A DNA stretch of 64,000 nt from NCBI GenBank assembly GCA_902800715.1, contig CADCFN010000015.1:83459-147458 (forward strand). Reading direction: 5' to 3'. Under the pieces are notes generated by a model. It saw nothing but the letters and a program-made list of their open reading frames with translations. It made no database searches and was not told the origin of the DNA. Made by a program: the position numbers and the translations under genes. The stretch is from an uncultured Bacteroidales bacterium (lineage in GTDB: Bacteria > Bacteroidota > Bacteroidia > Bacteroidales > Muribaculaceae). Position 1 is the first letter of the stretch; the number at the start of each line of letters is the position of its first letter. Shown here piece after piece: positions 32,495 through 41,554 of this stretch.

Positions 32495-34771
32495 ATGAAA
32501 AGATTAACATCTCTTTTGATTGCGATGATTGCTGTTGCTTTTGCAATGGAAATCAATGCGGGTCCTGATTCATATAAGGTCCGCACCAGGGCTGCAAACC
32601 CCCAAATTTATCAAACGAAGCCTGATCCTTTTAAGCAGGTAGGTGATTCCAAGATGTACTATAGCATCGCTATGCGTTACTTCTGGAATAGTGAAGATGA
32701 ATATACTGCAAACCCGGGCGACCAGTATGGTGTCAGTCTCCTGGGTGAGATTGATGGTGTGTATTATGGTTGCACCTTCGGTGATACCCGTCGTTACAAT
32801 GGCATCGGCGCAGGTTTCCTTGCTGCCTTGAAGGTGGATGAAAATGATGCTCAATTCATGAACGTCGAGTCAGGCATGGTGAACAACGGGGGTAATTCGT
32901 CCAACCATGGTGTGACGATGACCGCCCGCTTGGAACCCCACGGTGAAGTAGCTGCCAAGATTATTTACACCTTGACCAACACCAACGATAAGGCTGTGAC
33001 TGTTAGCGCTGGTGTGTATGGTGATATCATGATTGGCAACAATGACTACGCTCCACTGGAGCGCCTCGTCCATGAGGGCGATACCTATGGATTGAAAATG
33101 AAGCAGAGCCTGGAAGATGGTGCGCCTCTGTTCTGTGCACTCTTCGGTGAAGGCGTTACTGGTGTGACTCCTGTCGATGAGTACTGGTTTGGTTTCTTCG
33201 ACCACAACTGGAGTCCCGAACAGGTCGTGGGTAACGTGTATTCTAACATTAGAGGCACTGAAACTCATTGGGTATGGGACGGGCCTATAAGTGGTCACAA
33301 CGAAGAAACCCCAATTTACGACGAACACTACTTGGTGGAAGATGGCGGCTATGATAGTGGCGCTGGTTTCTGCTGGAAGAATAAACGCATCGAGGCTTTC
33401 GAGAGCATCGAGCTGTCTTACATCATCAGCGTGGGTGAAATCGAGTACGAGGAGCCCTTCGTGCCTGGTGACGACCGCTTCGAGTACACTGTTGAGGCTT
33501 ATGACTTCGAGGGTTGGAATGACCTGAGCGTTGCACATCCCGCACATGTGTTCGGCTATTATGAGCATCCCTATGGCCAGAATGGTTTCATCGAGTATCA
33601 GGTGGACGGCATGAGGTCATGGACGCGCATTCCCACCGAGCTGGTTTCTGGTCAGGAATTCGACCTGCCCTTCGACATGTTCTTCAATGCTGACGTTACC
33701 ACGACCCACACCCTTGAACTCCGCTTCAACGACGGTCTGGATAACATTACACCCATGGACGGCCTGAGCTGGACTGATGTTCGCTCATTCAACATCGAGG
33801 GCATTGAGGACCGTGTTTACACTGGCGAGCCTCAGACCTTTGAGGTGACCGTAGGCGAAGAGACCTTCACCATTGGTCAGAATGGCGAATATGTTGAGCC
33901 GGGTACCTACGACTACAGCATTGAAGGTGACTTTGACCAGAATACCATCGGCATGAACACCGTTGAGTTCAAGATTGACAAGGCTCAGAGCGAGATTGAA
34001 TATACCATTCCCGAGGATTGCGTATATGACGGCGAGGCTCATGCTGCTACCGTTGAACTCGTTAAGGGTGATGGCGAACTCACTGTAACCTATGTGGACA
34101 CCAAGACGGGTGAATCTTCTACCGAGGCTCCCATTGAACCGGGCACCTACAGCGTTGTTGTTACCGTTACCGAGACCAACCGCTACTATGGTCTGGAAGA
34201 GACTATCGGCACCTTCACCATCGGCAAGGCTCAGAGCGAGATTACCTATACCGTTCCCGAGGACTGCGTATATGACGGCGAGGCTCATGCCGCTACCGCT
34301 GAACTCGTTAAGGGTGATGGCGAACTCACTATAACCTATGTGAACACCGAGACTGGTGAAACTTCAACCGAGGCTCCCGTTGTTCCCGGCACCTATGACG
34401 TGGTTGTTACCGTGACCGAGACCGACCACTACTATGGCTTGGAGCAGACCGTCGGCACCTTCACCATCAAGAAGGCTCCGTGTGTATTTGACGTTATCGT
34501 TCCCGAGGACGTAGAGCATGACGGTGAGGGTCATCCCGCAACCGTTATCGTAACCCAAGGTGGTGAGCCTATCGTGACCTATCTGAACACCAAGACTGAC
34601 GTTATCTCGGCAGATGATCCCGTTGATATCGGCGAAGCTACCGGCCTGCAGGAGATGGGCGCTGCTAAGGAAAGCAACAACGCTTGGTACACCATCCAGG
34701 GTATCCGCGTTCCCGCTCCCACTGCTCCCGGTATCTACATCCACAATGGCAAGAAGTACATCCTGAAGTAA
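32495..34771 (+). CDS. Secreted MBG-repeat protein with a sorting-type C-terminus, copy 1
   Basis: About 758 residues: signal peptide (MKRLTSLLIAMIAVAFAMEINA), a ~300-residue beta-rich N-domain (YSIAMRYFWNSEDEY, VYGDIMIGNNDYAP, GAGFCWKNKRIEAFESIEL), a spacer domain, then repeated ~78-residue MBG-like Ig modules. Their core is AQSEI-YT-PEDCVYDGEAH, then AATVELVKGDGEL and PGTYSVVVTVTET. The C-terminus reads AWYTIQGIRVP, PGIYIHNGKKYILK, the short sorting-like tail common in Bacteroidales. Probably a surface or secreted adhesin or structural protein. Nearly the same protein follows at 35115. The start was placed at the signal peptide, after a leader with GGTTTCC/GGAAACC pairing. Confidence 0.8.
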   Translation: MKRLTSLLIAMIAVAFAMEINAGPDSYKVRTRAANPQIYQTKPDPFKQVGDSKMYYSIAMRYFWNSEDEYTANPGDQYGVSLLGEIDGVYYGCTFGDTRRYNGIGAGFLAALKVDENDAQFMNVESGMVNNGGNSSNHGVTMTARLEPHGEVAAKIIYTLTNTNDKAVTVSAGVYGDIMIGNNDYAPLERLVHEGDTYGLKMKQSLEDGAPLFCALFGEGVTGVTPVDEYWFGFFDHNWSPEQVVGNVYSNIRGTETHWVWDGPISGHNEETPIYDEHYLVEDGGYDSGAGFCWKNKRIEAFESIELSYIISVGEIEYEEPFVPGDDRFEYTVEAYDFEGWNDLSVAHPAHVFGYYEHPYGQNGFIEYQVDGMRSWTRIPTELVSGQEFDLPFDMFFNADVTTTHTLELRFNDGLDNITPMDGLSWTDVRSFNIEGIEDRVYTGEPQTFEVTVGEETFTIGQNGEYVEPGTYDYSIEGDFDQNTIGMNTVEFKIDKAQSEIEYTIPEDCVYDGEAHAATVELVKGDGELTVTYVDTKTGESSTEAPIEPGTYSVVVTVTETNRYYGLEETIGTFTIGKAQSEITYTVPEDCVYDGEAHAATAELVKGDGELTITYVNTETGETSTEAPVVPGTYDVVVTVTETDHYYGLEQTVGTFTIKKAPCVFDVIVPEDVEHDGEGHPATVIVTQGGEPIVTYLNTKTDVISADDPVDIGEATGLQEMGAAKESNNAWYTIQGIRVPAPTAPGIYIHNGKKYILK

Positions 34772-34797
34772 TCTCAGATTGCTTTTGCTGGAAATTT

Positions 34798-34831
34798 TGG
34801 CAGTCCCGCTCTAAGCGGGGCTGCTTTTTTG
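34798..34831 (+). terminator. Terminator after MBG-repeat copy 1
   Basis: CAGTCCCGCT and AGCGGGGCTG pair, followed by CTTTTTT. The 60 bases here are nearly identical to those at 37682-37740. Confidence 0.85.
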
Positions 34832-34841
34832 TTTGCTGAAA

Positions 34842-34898
34842 ATATAGCAGTTGACTTAAAACCCTGCGGGGTTTTGGGCCAACAGCTATATCATTGCC
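34842..34898. mobile_element. Miniature element or remnant with one intact IS1595-type end
   Basis: 34875-34898 is identical to the 24-base right end of the transposon at 4112-4135. About 10 bases to its left is a hairpin AAAACCC-TGC-GGGGTTTT, and before it ATATAGCAGTTGAC resembles a degenerate left end. No target duplication is visible. Confidence 0.6.
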
Positions 34899-35114
34899 TA
34901 ATCATAAGATGGTGCATCATATTTTTTGCATCATTTTTTGCGAATTCCTGCAAAAAAATGAAGAATCTAATTATTTTTAGATTTTATTAACGAAATAGAA
35001 AGGCATTTTGTTTGGTTTAATACGTAATTTTGTAAAATTAAAAGTTTCTGAAGTAAAAACTGATAGTATTATTAACCAAATCAAGTTTAATAATTTATTA
35101 ATTTTCAACTTATT

Positions 35115-37681
35115 ATGAAAAGAATTACGTTTTATTTATTTGTGATGGCTGCATGTCTGTGTGGCCTGCAAGTGAGCGCCCAGATAGCTAAGGCTCCGTC
35201 GCGCTCTGCTGTTTATTCTTATCTGCCCAGTGGATATATCTCATTGGGGTCGTATGATAATCCTAACCACATCTATTACAGTACCCAACGGCAAACCGCT
35301 GTTCCCATGGGCAACGTTCACGGCATCAGCATTATTGGCGAAGTTGACGGTAAATACTACTCGACAACCTATGCCAAGGCGTCTAGTGATAATGCATCTA
35401 ATGCCGGTGCTGGCTTTATCGCTGCAATGAAGGTCGACGGCCCTATCTTGGACCATGACGCTGTTCTCTGTGATTGCCAGAGTGGAACTACTAGTCATGA
35501 TGTGAGATTCACGGCGCGCGTGGAACCTGCGGGCGAATTCGGTGCCAATGTTATCTATACGCTGACCAACAACGCTTGGCTCACATCAAGGACCGTATCG
35601 CTGGGTGTATGGGCCGACATCATGATTGGTGATAATGACAATGCACCCATCTATCGTCTGGTCAATAATCAGGGCAAGGTCTACGGTTTGGACATGAAGT
35701 ACAAAAATGAAGAAGATGCCGAACCTGGTGAAAAAATTCCCGTGTTCACCGCCATTTTCGGTGGAATTTCAGGTATTACTCCTGTCGATGATTATTGGTT
35801 TGGTCAGTTCAGGAACAACTACGAGAATAATGAGATCGTTGGTAATTATGACAACCTCTGCGATATCCAGACTGGAACAGGTGACGATGCTACGTTCCAA
35901 TACGACGTGGTCGATGAGTTTTTCATGACTGAAGGCGGCTCATACGACAGTGGTATGGGCTTCTGCTGGAAGGATATTACGCTTGAAGCTGGTGAGACCG
36001 TCGAGTTGTCTTTCTTGGTTAGCGCAAGTGAGATTGATATTGACGAGCCTGAACCCGACCCCGATGAGGAATATAATGTTGAGGTGTATAACACCGAGGC
36101 TTGGAATGACTATGCTGCCGACCATCCCGCTCGTGTTTGGGGTTACTATAAGCACCCGTTTGACTGGACCAGCCACATTGAGTATTTGGTAGATGGCGAC
36201 CGTGGTACCGGTGAGTGGACCGCCATCCCTGGCGAGCTGACTCCGAATTCTGCATTCGACCTGTCGTTCAACTTGAACTTCAATCCCGACGTTGCCGACA
36301 TCCACACCTTGAAGCTTCGCATCACCGATATTGAGGGTAACTCCACATATTTGACCGACTTGTACAAGGAGTGGGAGGATGTTCGCAACATCGACTTGAC
36401 TGTCAATCCGCAGACTCAGTATTACGATGGCACACCCAAGACCTTCGTGGTAACCGTTGGTGGTGTTTTAGACTACACTCTTGGCGAGGATGGCGGGTAT
36501 GTTGAGCCCGGTACTTATGATTTCAGCATCTATGGTGATTACGATATGGAAACCATCGGTATCAATACCGTTGAATTCTCAATCGTAAGGCGCCAGGCTG
36601 GACTTGATGTACAGGTTCCCGAGGATTGTGTATATGACGGTGAGGAGCATCCTGCAACCGCAACCTGTGACGGCGACGGTAATGTGATTATCACTTACAA
36701 GGACGATGAGGGTAATATTTCAACCGAGGCTCCCGTTGAGCCCGGCACCTATGAAGTATTCGTTGAGGTAACCGATGGTCAAATCTACGATGGTATTGAG
36801 AACACCAGTTACGGCACCTTCACCATCGACAAGGCTCAGAGCGAGATCACCTTTACCGTTCCCGAGGATTGCGTATATGACGGCGAGGCTCATGCCGCTA
36901 CCGCTGAGCTCGTTAAGGGTGACGGCGAACTCACTATAACCTATGTGAGTGCGAACGGTGAGACTAGCGAAACTTCTACCGAGGCTCCTGTTGAACCGGG
37001 CACCTACAGCGTAGTTGTTACCGTTACCGAGACCGACCGCTACTATGGTCTGGAAGAGACTATCGGCACCTTCACCATCGACAAGGCTCAGAGCGAGATT
37101 GAATATACCATCCCCGAGGATTGCGTATATGACGGCGAGGCTCATGCCGCTATCGTTGAACTCGTTAAGGGCGACGGCGTGCTCACTGTAACTTATGTAA
37201 AGGATGCAAGAGACGCTGAAGCTTCTACCGAGGCTCCCGTTGTTCCCGGCACCTACAGCGTAGTTGTTACCGTTACCGAGACCGACCACTACTATGGTCT
37301 GGAAGCAACCATCGGTTCCTTCACAATCTCCAAGGCTCCGTGTGTATTTGACGTTATCGTTCCCGAGGACGTAGAGCATGACGGTGAGGGTCATCCTGCA
37401 ACCGTTATCGTAACCCAAGGTGGTGAGCCTATCGTGACCTATCTGAACACCAAGACTGACGTTATCTCGGCAGATGATCCCGTTGATATCGGCGAAACGA
37501 GGGCCTGCCTTCTACCATGTTTGGTCCGTTCGAGATTTACTCCGGAACTACCGGCCTGCAGGAAATCGGTGCTGCAAGGGAAAGCGACAACGCTTGGTAC
37601 ACTATCCAGGGTATCCGCGTTCCCGCTCCCACTGCTCCCGGTATCTACATCCACAATGGCAAGAAGTACATCCTGAAGTAA
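35115..37681 (+). CDS. Secreted MBG-repeat protein, copy 2, frameshifted near the C-terminus
   Basis: About 850 residues. Signal peptide MKRITFYLFVMAACLCGLQV, an N-domain homologous to copy 1 (VWADIMIGDNDNAPIYRL, GFCWKDITLEAGETVELSF), and four or five MBG-like modules, one more than copy 1. Near 37490, after VDIGE, the direct frame leaves the family (ending at 37676). The next frame reads GLPSTMFGPFEIYSGTTGLQ and then the sorting-like tail PGIYIHNGKKYILK, stopping at 37679-37681. So the reading is broken by a small deletion before this block. The long near-identical stretches shared with copy 1, including the terminator, show recent duplication or gene conversion. Confidence 0.78.
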
Positions 37682-37710
37682 TCTCAGGTCACTTTTGCTG
37701 GAAATTTTGG

Positions 37711-37739
37711 CAGTCCCGCTCTAAGCGGGGCTGCTTTTT
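37711..37739 (+). terminator. Terminator after MBG-repeat copy 2
   Basis: CAGTCCCGCT and AGCGGGGCTG with CTTTTTG, the same as after copy 1. Confidence 0.85.
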
Positions 37740-37803
37740 GTTTGCGTGACGGTCTGTGGCAAATTTATCTGTCGCTGATGCTTGGGGGGTGAGGAAAAAG
37801 TGC

Positions 37804-37811
37804 TACCTTTG
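37804..37811 (+). promoter_or_regulatory. Promoter that sets the C69 dipeptidase start
   Basis: TACCTTTG, 22 bases before the ATG at 37833; an upstream ATG at 37782 precedes the box and is excluded. Confidence 0.65.
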
Positions 37812-37832
37812 TCAGTGAACAATATTGACATT

Positions 37833-39449
37833 ATGAATAGACTGACATTGATTCTTGCCGTCATCGTGGCGGCATTTACCGTGAACATCAGCGCCCAGGA
37901 GGCCGAGCGCATGACCGAGTCCTGCACCAGCATCATGGTGGGCAAGTTGGCGAGCACCGACGGCTCGGTAATCACCTCACACACCTGCGACGCCCGTTAC
38001 CGCACCTGGATGGCTGTCGTGCCAGCACACGACTATGAGCGCGACACGGTTACCGCCGTGTACAAGAACCGCTTCCACACCCGTTCGGCTGCCGACAGCA
38101 CCAATATGCCCCGTCTGGGCGTCATCCCGCAAGTGCGGCACACCTACCGCTTCCTCGACACCGCCTATCCCTGCCTCAACGAGAAGCAGCTGGCGATGGG
38201 CGAGACGACCATCTCGGGACGTGACACGCTGCGCAATACCAAGGGCATCTTCATGATCGAGGAACTCTCACGCATCGCCCTGGAGCGTTGCACCACCGCC
38301 CGTGATGCCATCCGCCTGATGGGACAGTTGGTCAAGAAATACGGCTACGGTGACAGTGGCGAGTGCCTCACCATCGCCGACAAGGACGAGGTGTGGCTGT
38401 TCGAAATCTTTGGTGAGGGACCCAAGACGGTGGGCGGCGTTTGGGCTGCCGTGCGCATCCCTGACGACGAAATCGCCGTGTCGGCCAACATCTCCCGCAT
38501 CGGCTACCTCGACCTCAGCGACCCCGACCGTTATATGGCGTCGGACAACGTGTTTGATGTGGCTAAGAAGTTGAAACTGTGGGACGGCAAGGAGCCTTTC
38601 TGCTTCTGGAAGGTCTATAGCGGCACCAACTACCAGAAGGAGGCGAAAAACTACAGCATACGCGAACTCTACATCATGCAGCAGCTCGCACCCTCGCTGG
38701 GACTTGACAACAGCATCGAGAACCTGCCAGTCAGCGTCAAGCCCGACAAGAAAGTCAGCGTCGAGGACGTTTCGCGTCTGCTGGGCAGTTACTACGAGGG
38801 CACGCCGCTCGACCTGAGCGCCCGCCACAAGATTCCCAACCCCAAGCGCAAGGACAAACAGGGCAACATCGTCGAGAACGAGCCCGACAGCATCGTATCG
38901 CCCGTCGCAAATCCCTGGATTACCAATGAGCAACTCGCGATGTTCTATGCCATGGGCGACTCGGCGATGAAGTGGACACGCACCGTCAGCGTCCCCTGGT
39001 GCTCCTACAGCACCGTCATCCAGCTGCGCTCTTGGCTCCCCGATGAAATCGGTGGCGTGGCTTGGATAGCGTTCGACAACCCCGGTCAGAGCCCCAGGTT
39101 CCCCGTCTTCTGCGGCAACACCAAGCTGCCCGCCTCGATGTCGGTGTGCGGACACGCCAGCGAGGACGACAACACCCCCTTGTGGCAGTTCCGCAAGGCA
39201 AACCGACTGGCGTCGCTGCGATGGGGCGTCTTCCGCAAGACGCTTGAGCCCGCCCGCGACCACTTCCTCAGCAAAGGCATCCGCGAACTCCCCATGATAG
39301 AAAAAACATGGCTGGAGCTCAACGCCGAGGACAGCAAGAAGGCCGCCCAACTGCTCAACGACTATACAGCCGACATGCTCGGTGCCGCCGCCTACCGCTG
39401 GCAGCAGATGGCTCACGAATTCTGGCTCCAAACCTGGAAAGGCTTCTAA
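37833..39449 (+). CDS. Secreted C69-family dipeptidase
   Basis: The 538-residue Ntn hydrolase has a signal peptide (LTLILAVIVAAFTVNISA) and the expected nucleophile C31 in ESCTSIMVGKLAS. SHTCDARYRTWMAVVPAHD and GESGECLT-like DSGECLTIADKDEVWLFE follow, as in peptidase family C69 (PepD-like). VSANISRIGYLDLSDPDRYM and SYYEGTPLDLS are also typical. It releases dipeptides or small amino-acid fragments in the periplasm. Length is normal. It ends at a bidirectional terminator. Confidence 0.9.
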   Translation: MNRLTLILAVIVAAFTVNISAQEAERMTESCTSIMVGKLASTDGSVITSHTCDARYRTWMAVVPAHDYERDTVTAVYKNRFHTRSAADSTNMPRLGVIPQVRHTYRFLDTAYPCLNEKQLAMGETTISGRDTLRNTKGIFMIEELSRIALERCTTARDAIRLMGQLVKKYGYGDSGECLTIADKDEVWLFEIFGEGPKTVGGVWAAVRIPDDEIAVSANISRIGYLDLSDPDRYMASDNVFDVAKKLKLWDGKEPFCFWKVYSGTNYQKEAKNYSIRELYIMQQLAPSLGLDNSIENLPVSVKPDKKVSVEDVSRLLGSYYEGTPLDLSARHKIPNPKRKDKQGNIVENEPDSIVSPVANPWITNEQLAMFYAMGDSAMKWTRTVSVPWCSYSTVIQLRSWLPDEIGGVAWIAFDNPGQSPRFPVFCGNTKLPASMSVCGHASEDDNTPLWQFRKANRLASLRWGVFRKTLEPARDHFLSKGIRELPMIEKTWLELNAEDSKKAAQLLNDYTADMLGAAAYRWQQMAHEFWLQTWKGF

Positions 39450-39529
39450 CCCCCCACGCGCTTGCCCAGATAACGGTGTGAAGGACAGCCACCCTCCGTT
39501 GCCTCCATCATTTCCGTTCTATCCGTTAA

Positions 39530-39573
39530 AACCAACAATAGCCACCCGAATCTTCAGGTGGCTATTGTTGGTT
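39530..39573. terminator. Bidirectional terminator between the dipeptidase and GlmU-like genes
   Basis: AACCAACAATAGCCACC and GGTGGCTATTGTTGGTT are perfect 17-bp arms around a 10-base loop. Confidence 0.9.
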
Positions 39574-39602
39574 TGTGTGAAATCCGCGAGAAACGATGTG
39601 AT

Positions 39603-40799
39603 TTACTTGTAGCGGTCGCGGATGTTGTAGATGGCGCGGTAGATGTCGCGGTCTACATCGGTCAGGGGGATGTTGCGGCGTGCCATGACGCGCTCAGCAA
39701 TCGTGAAAAAGGTCTCGAGGGGCACGTCCTTGAAGCCTGCCGCTGCGCTGCCCTCCTGGAACGAGGCAACAAAGTTGCGGGGGAATCCGGCACCGTGGAT
39801 GTTGACGCCGACGCCCAGCACCGTGGCGGTGTTAATCATGCCGTTGACGCCAATCTTGCTGTGGTCGCCCATGAACAGGCCGCAGAACTGCAAGCCCGTA
39901 CGCTCAAAGCGTTTGCTGGCGTAGTTCCACAGCTTGATTTCGCCGTAGTCGTTCTTGAGGTTGCTCGCCGTGGTGCCGCCGCCGATGTTGCACCACTCAC
40001 CGATGACGGCGTCGCCCAGGAAACCCTCGTGGGCCTTGTTGCTGTAACCGATGAAGACGGTGTTCTCGACTTCGCCGCCAATCTTGACGTGGGGTCCCAG
40101 CGTGGTAGCACCATAGACCTTGGCGCCGATGCGCACCTTGGCATCGTGGCACGCAGCAAAACCGCCGCGGATGCAAGCGCCCTCCATCACCTCGACGTTG
40201 CGGCCGATGTAGATGGGACCCTCGTTGGTATTGAGCGTGGCGCCCTCGACGTAGGCTCCTGGCTCGACAAAGATGAGACCGGGGTCACCGATGATGGTGT
40301 TGGTCGAAGACAGCGACTGGGACTCACGCCCGGCGGTGAGGCGTTCAAAATCCTGTGACAGCACGACGCCGTTAAACTCAAAGATGTCATATAGGTGCTT
40401 GATGACGAGGGGCAGATTCTTGGGATAGACCACGTTGGCGTAATGACGTGCATCATAGTCGTGTGCCGTGCCGTTGAAGGCGATGAGTTCCTCGCCCACC
40501 ATCAGAGCCTCGCCCACACCCAGCGAGAGCACCTGCTGGGCAAGTTCGGGCGTCGGAATCACGTTGCCGGCGACCATGAGGTTGGTGGTGCGGCGCACAT
40601 GCAGCGGGAATTTCTTTTTGAGGTAGGGGACGGTGAGGTAGCTGTAGGTCGCCTCGCCGAGCAGTGCCTGCCACTTCTCGCTGATGGTGGTGATGCCCAG
40701 GCGCAGCATGGCGGTGGGACGGGTATAGGTGAACGGCATGAGATGCTTGCGAATCTCGTTGTCGTCAAACAGGATGATATTGCGGGCTGTCTTCTTCAT
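39603..40799 (-). CDS. GlmU-family sugar nucleotidyltransferase/left-handed beta-helix protein
   Basis: The ~398-residue protein starts MKKTARNIILFDDNEIR. The first half resembles a degenerate nucleotidyltransferase (PFTYTRPTAMLRLGITTISEKW). The second half is a hexapeptide-repeat beta-helix (GPIYIGRNVEVMEGACIRGG, ATTLGPHVKIGGEVEN, GNIGGGTTASNLKNDYG-like), where GlmU places its acetyltransferase. The family in Bacteroidetes is usually annotated as GlmU-like or putative sugar nucleotidyltransferase. True substrate is uncertain, but a role in cell-envelope sugar activation is likely. The start is fixed by a minus-strand -7 box TAATTTTG at 40824-40831. It is divergent from rfbC. Confidence 0.82.
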   Translation of the reverse strand: MKKTARNIILFDDNEIRKHLMPFTYTRPTAMLRLGITTISEKWQALLGEATYSYLTVPYLKKKFPLHVRRTTNLMVAGNVIPTPELAQQVLSLGVGEALMVGEELIAFNGTAHDYDARHYANVVYPKNLPLVIKHLYDIFEFNGVVLSQDFERLTAGRESQSLSSTNTIIGDPGLIFVEPGAYVEGATLNTNEGPIYIGRNVEVMEGACIRGGFAACHDAKVRIGAKVYGATTLGPHVKIGGEVENTVFIGYSNKAHEGFLGDAVIGEWCNIGGGTTASNLKNDYGEIKLWNYASKRFERTGLQFCGLFMGDHSKIGVNGMINTATVLGVGVNIHGAGFPRNFVASFQEGSAAAGFKDVPLETFFTIAERVMARRNIPLTDVDRDIYRAIYNIRDRYK

Positions 40800-40874
40800 T
40801 GTGTCGTGTTTAAAAATGCGCGGCAAAATTAATTGTTTTTATTGAATTATCTTGTCACTGTTCTTAAAAATGGT

Positions 40875-40882
40875 TAACTTTG
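40875..40882 (+). promoter_or_regulatory. Candidate rfbC promoter
   Basis: TAACTTTG, 29 bases before the ATG at 40911. Confidence 0.6.
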
Positions 40883-40910
40883 CCCATTGTTTCATCAGAT
40901 AAAATAGGTC

Positions 40911-41468
40911 ATGAATTTCATCGAGCAGAATATCAAAGGCGTCTGGGTTGTAGAGCCCAAGAGGTTTGGGGATAGCCGTGGCTATTTCAGCGAGGTCTTT
41001 AAGCAGGCTGATTTTGATGCCCATATTGGACATGTCGACTTTGTGCAGGACAACGAGTCGTTCTCGACCCAAGGCGTGCTGCGAGGACTGCATTTCCAAC
41101 GCGGCGAGTGGAGCCAGGCAAAGCTGGTGCGCGTCTCGCGGGGCACGGTGCTCGATGTGGTGGTGGACTTGAGGAACGGCAGCCCCACTTGGGGACAGCA
41201 CGTTGCCGTCGAGTTGAGTGCCGAAACGGGCCGCCAGCTGTTCATCCCACGCGGTTTCGCGCATGGCTTTGTGGTGCTCAGCGACGTGGCACAGTTCCAG
41301 TACAAGGTGGACAACCTCTATGCGCCGCAGAGCGAGGCAACGCTTCGCTTTGACGATCCCGCTCTGGGCATCGACTGGCGCATCAACCCAGCCAACATGC
41401 TGCTGAGTGAGAAAGACCTGAAAGGCCTCACCCTGGACCAGATGACTCCCGATTTCCTCGGCTTCTAG
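40911..41468 (+). CDS. rfbC: dTDP-4-dehydrorhamnose 3,5-epimerase
   Basis: The 185-residue cupin enzyme catalyses the third step of dTDP-L-rhamnose synthesis. Signature parts are KGVWVVEPKRFGDSRGYFSE, FVQDNESFSTQGVLRGLHFQ with the catalytic His in GLHFQ, SRGTVLDVVVDLRNGSPT, IPRGFAHGFVVLSD, and the tyrosine-bearing YKVDNLYAP. Length is normal. The other rml genes are not in the window. It may supply rhamnose for surface polysaccharide, matching the nearby export lipoprotein. Confidence 0.96.
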   Translation: MNFIEQNIKGVWVVEPKRFGDSRGYFSEVFKQADFDAHIGHVDFVQDNESFSTQGVLRGLHFQRGEWSQAKLVRVSRGTVLDVVVDLRNGSPTWGQHVAVELSAETGRQLFIPRGFAHGFVVLSDVAQFQYKVDNLYAPQSEATLRFDDPALGIDWRINPANMLLSEKDLKGLTLDQMTPDFLGF

Positions 41469-41493
41469 GAAAAATCAAGGATAACAGAATAAA

Positions 41494-41534
41494 AAAACGT
41501 GGGCGACAGTTTCAACGCTGTCGCCCACGTTTTT
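41494..41534. terminator. Bidirectional terminator between rfbC and clpB
   Basis: AAAACGTGGGCGACAG and CTGTCGCCCACGTTTT are perfect 16-bp arms. Confidence 0.9.
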
Positions 41535-41554
41535 AAAATGTGGTGGCTTGTCGT

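Larger units (their letters stand above)
34772..35114. other. Intergenic region between the tandem MBG genes
   Basis: Holds the copy-1 terminator, a miniature element related to the IS1595-family transposon ends (34842-34898), an AT-rich leader and a -7-like box TAATTTTG at 35025-35032. No gene is supported. Confidence 0.7.

Noticed and set aside
38268-39431. A 387-codon frame antisense to the C69 dipeptidase
   Set aside because: The dipeptidase is complete with a signal peptide and catalytic Cys.
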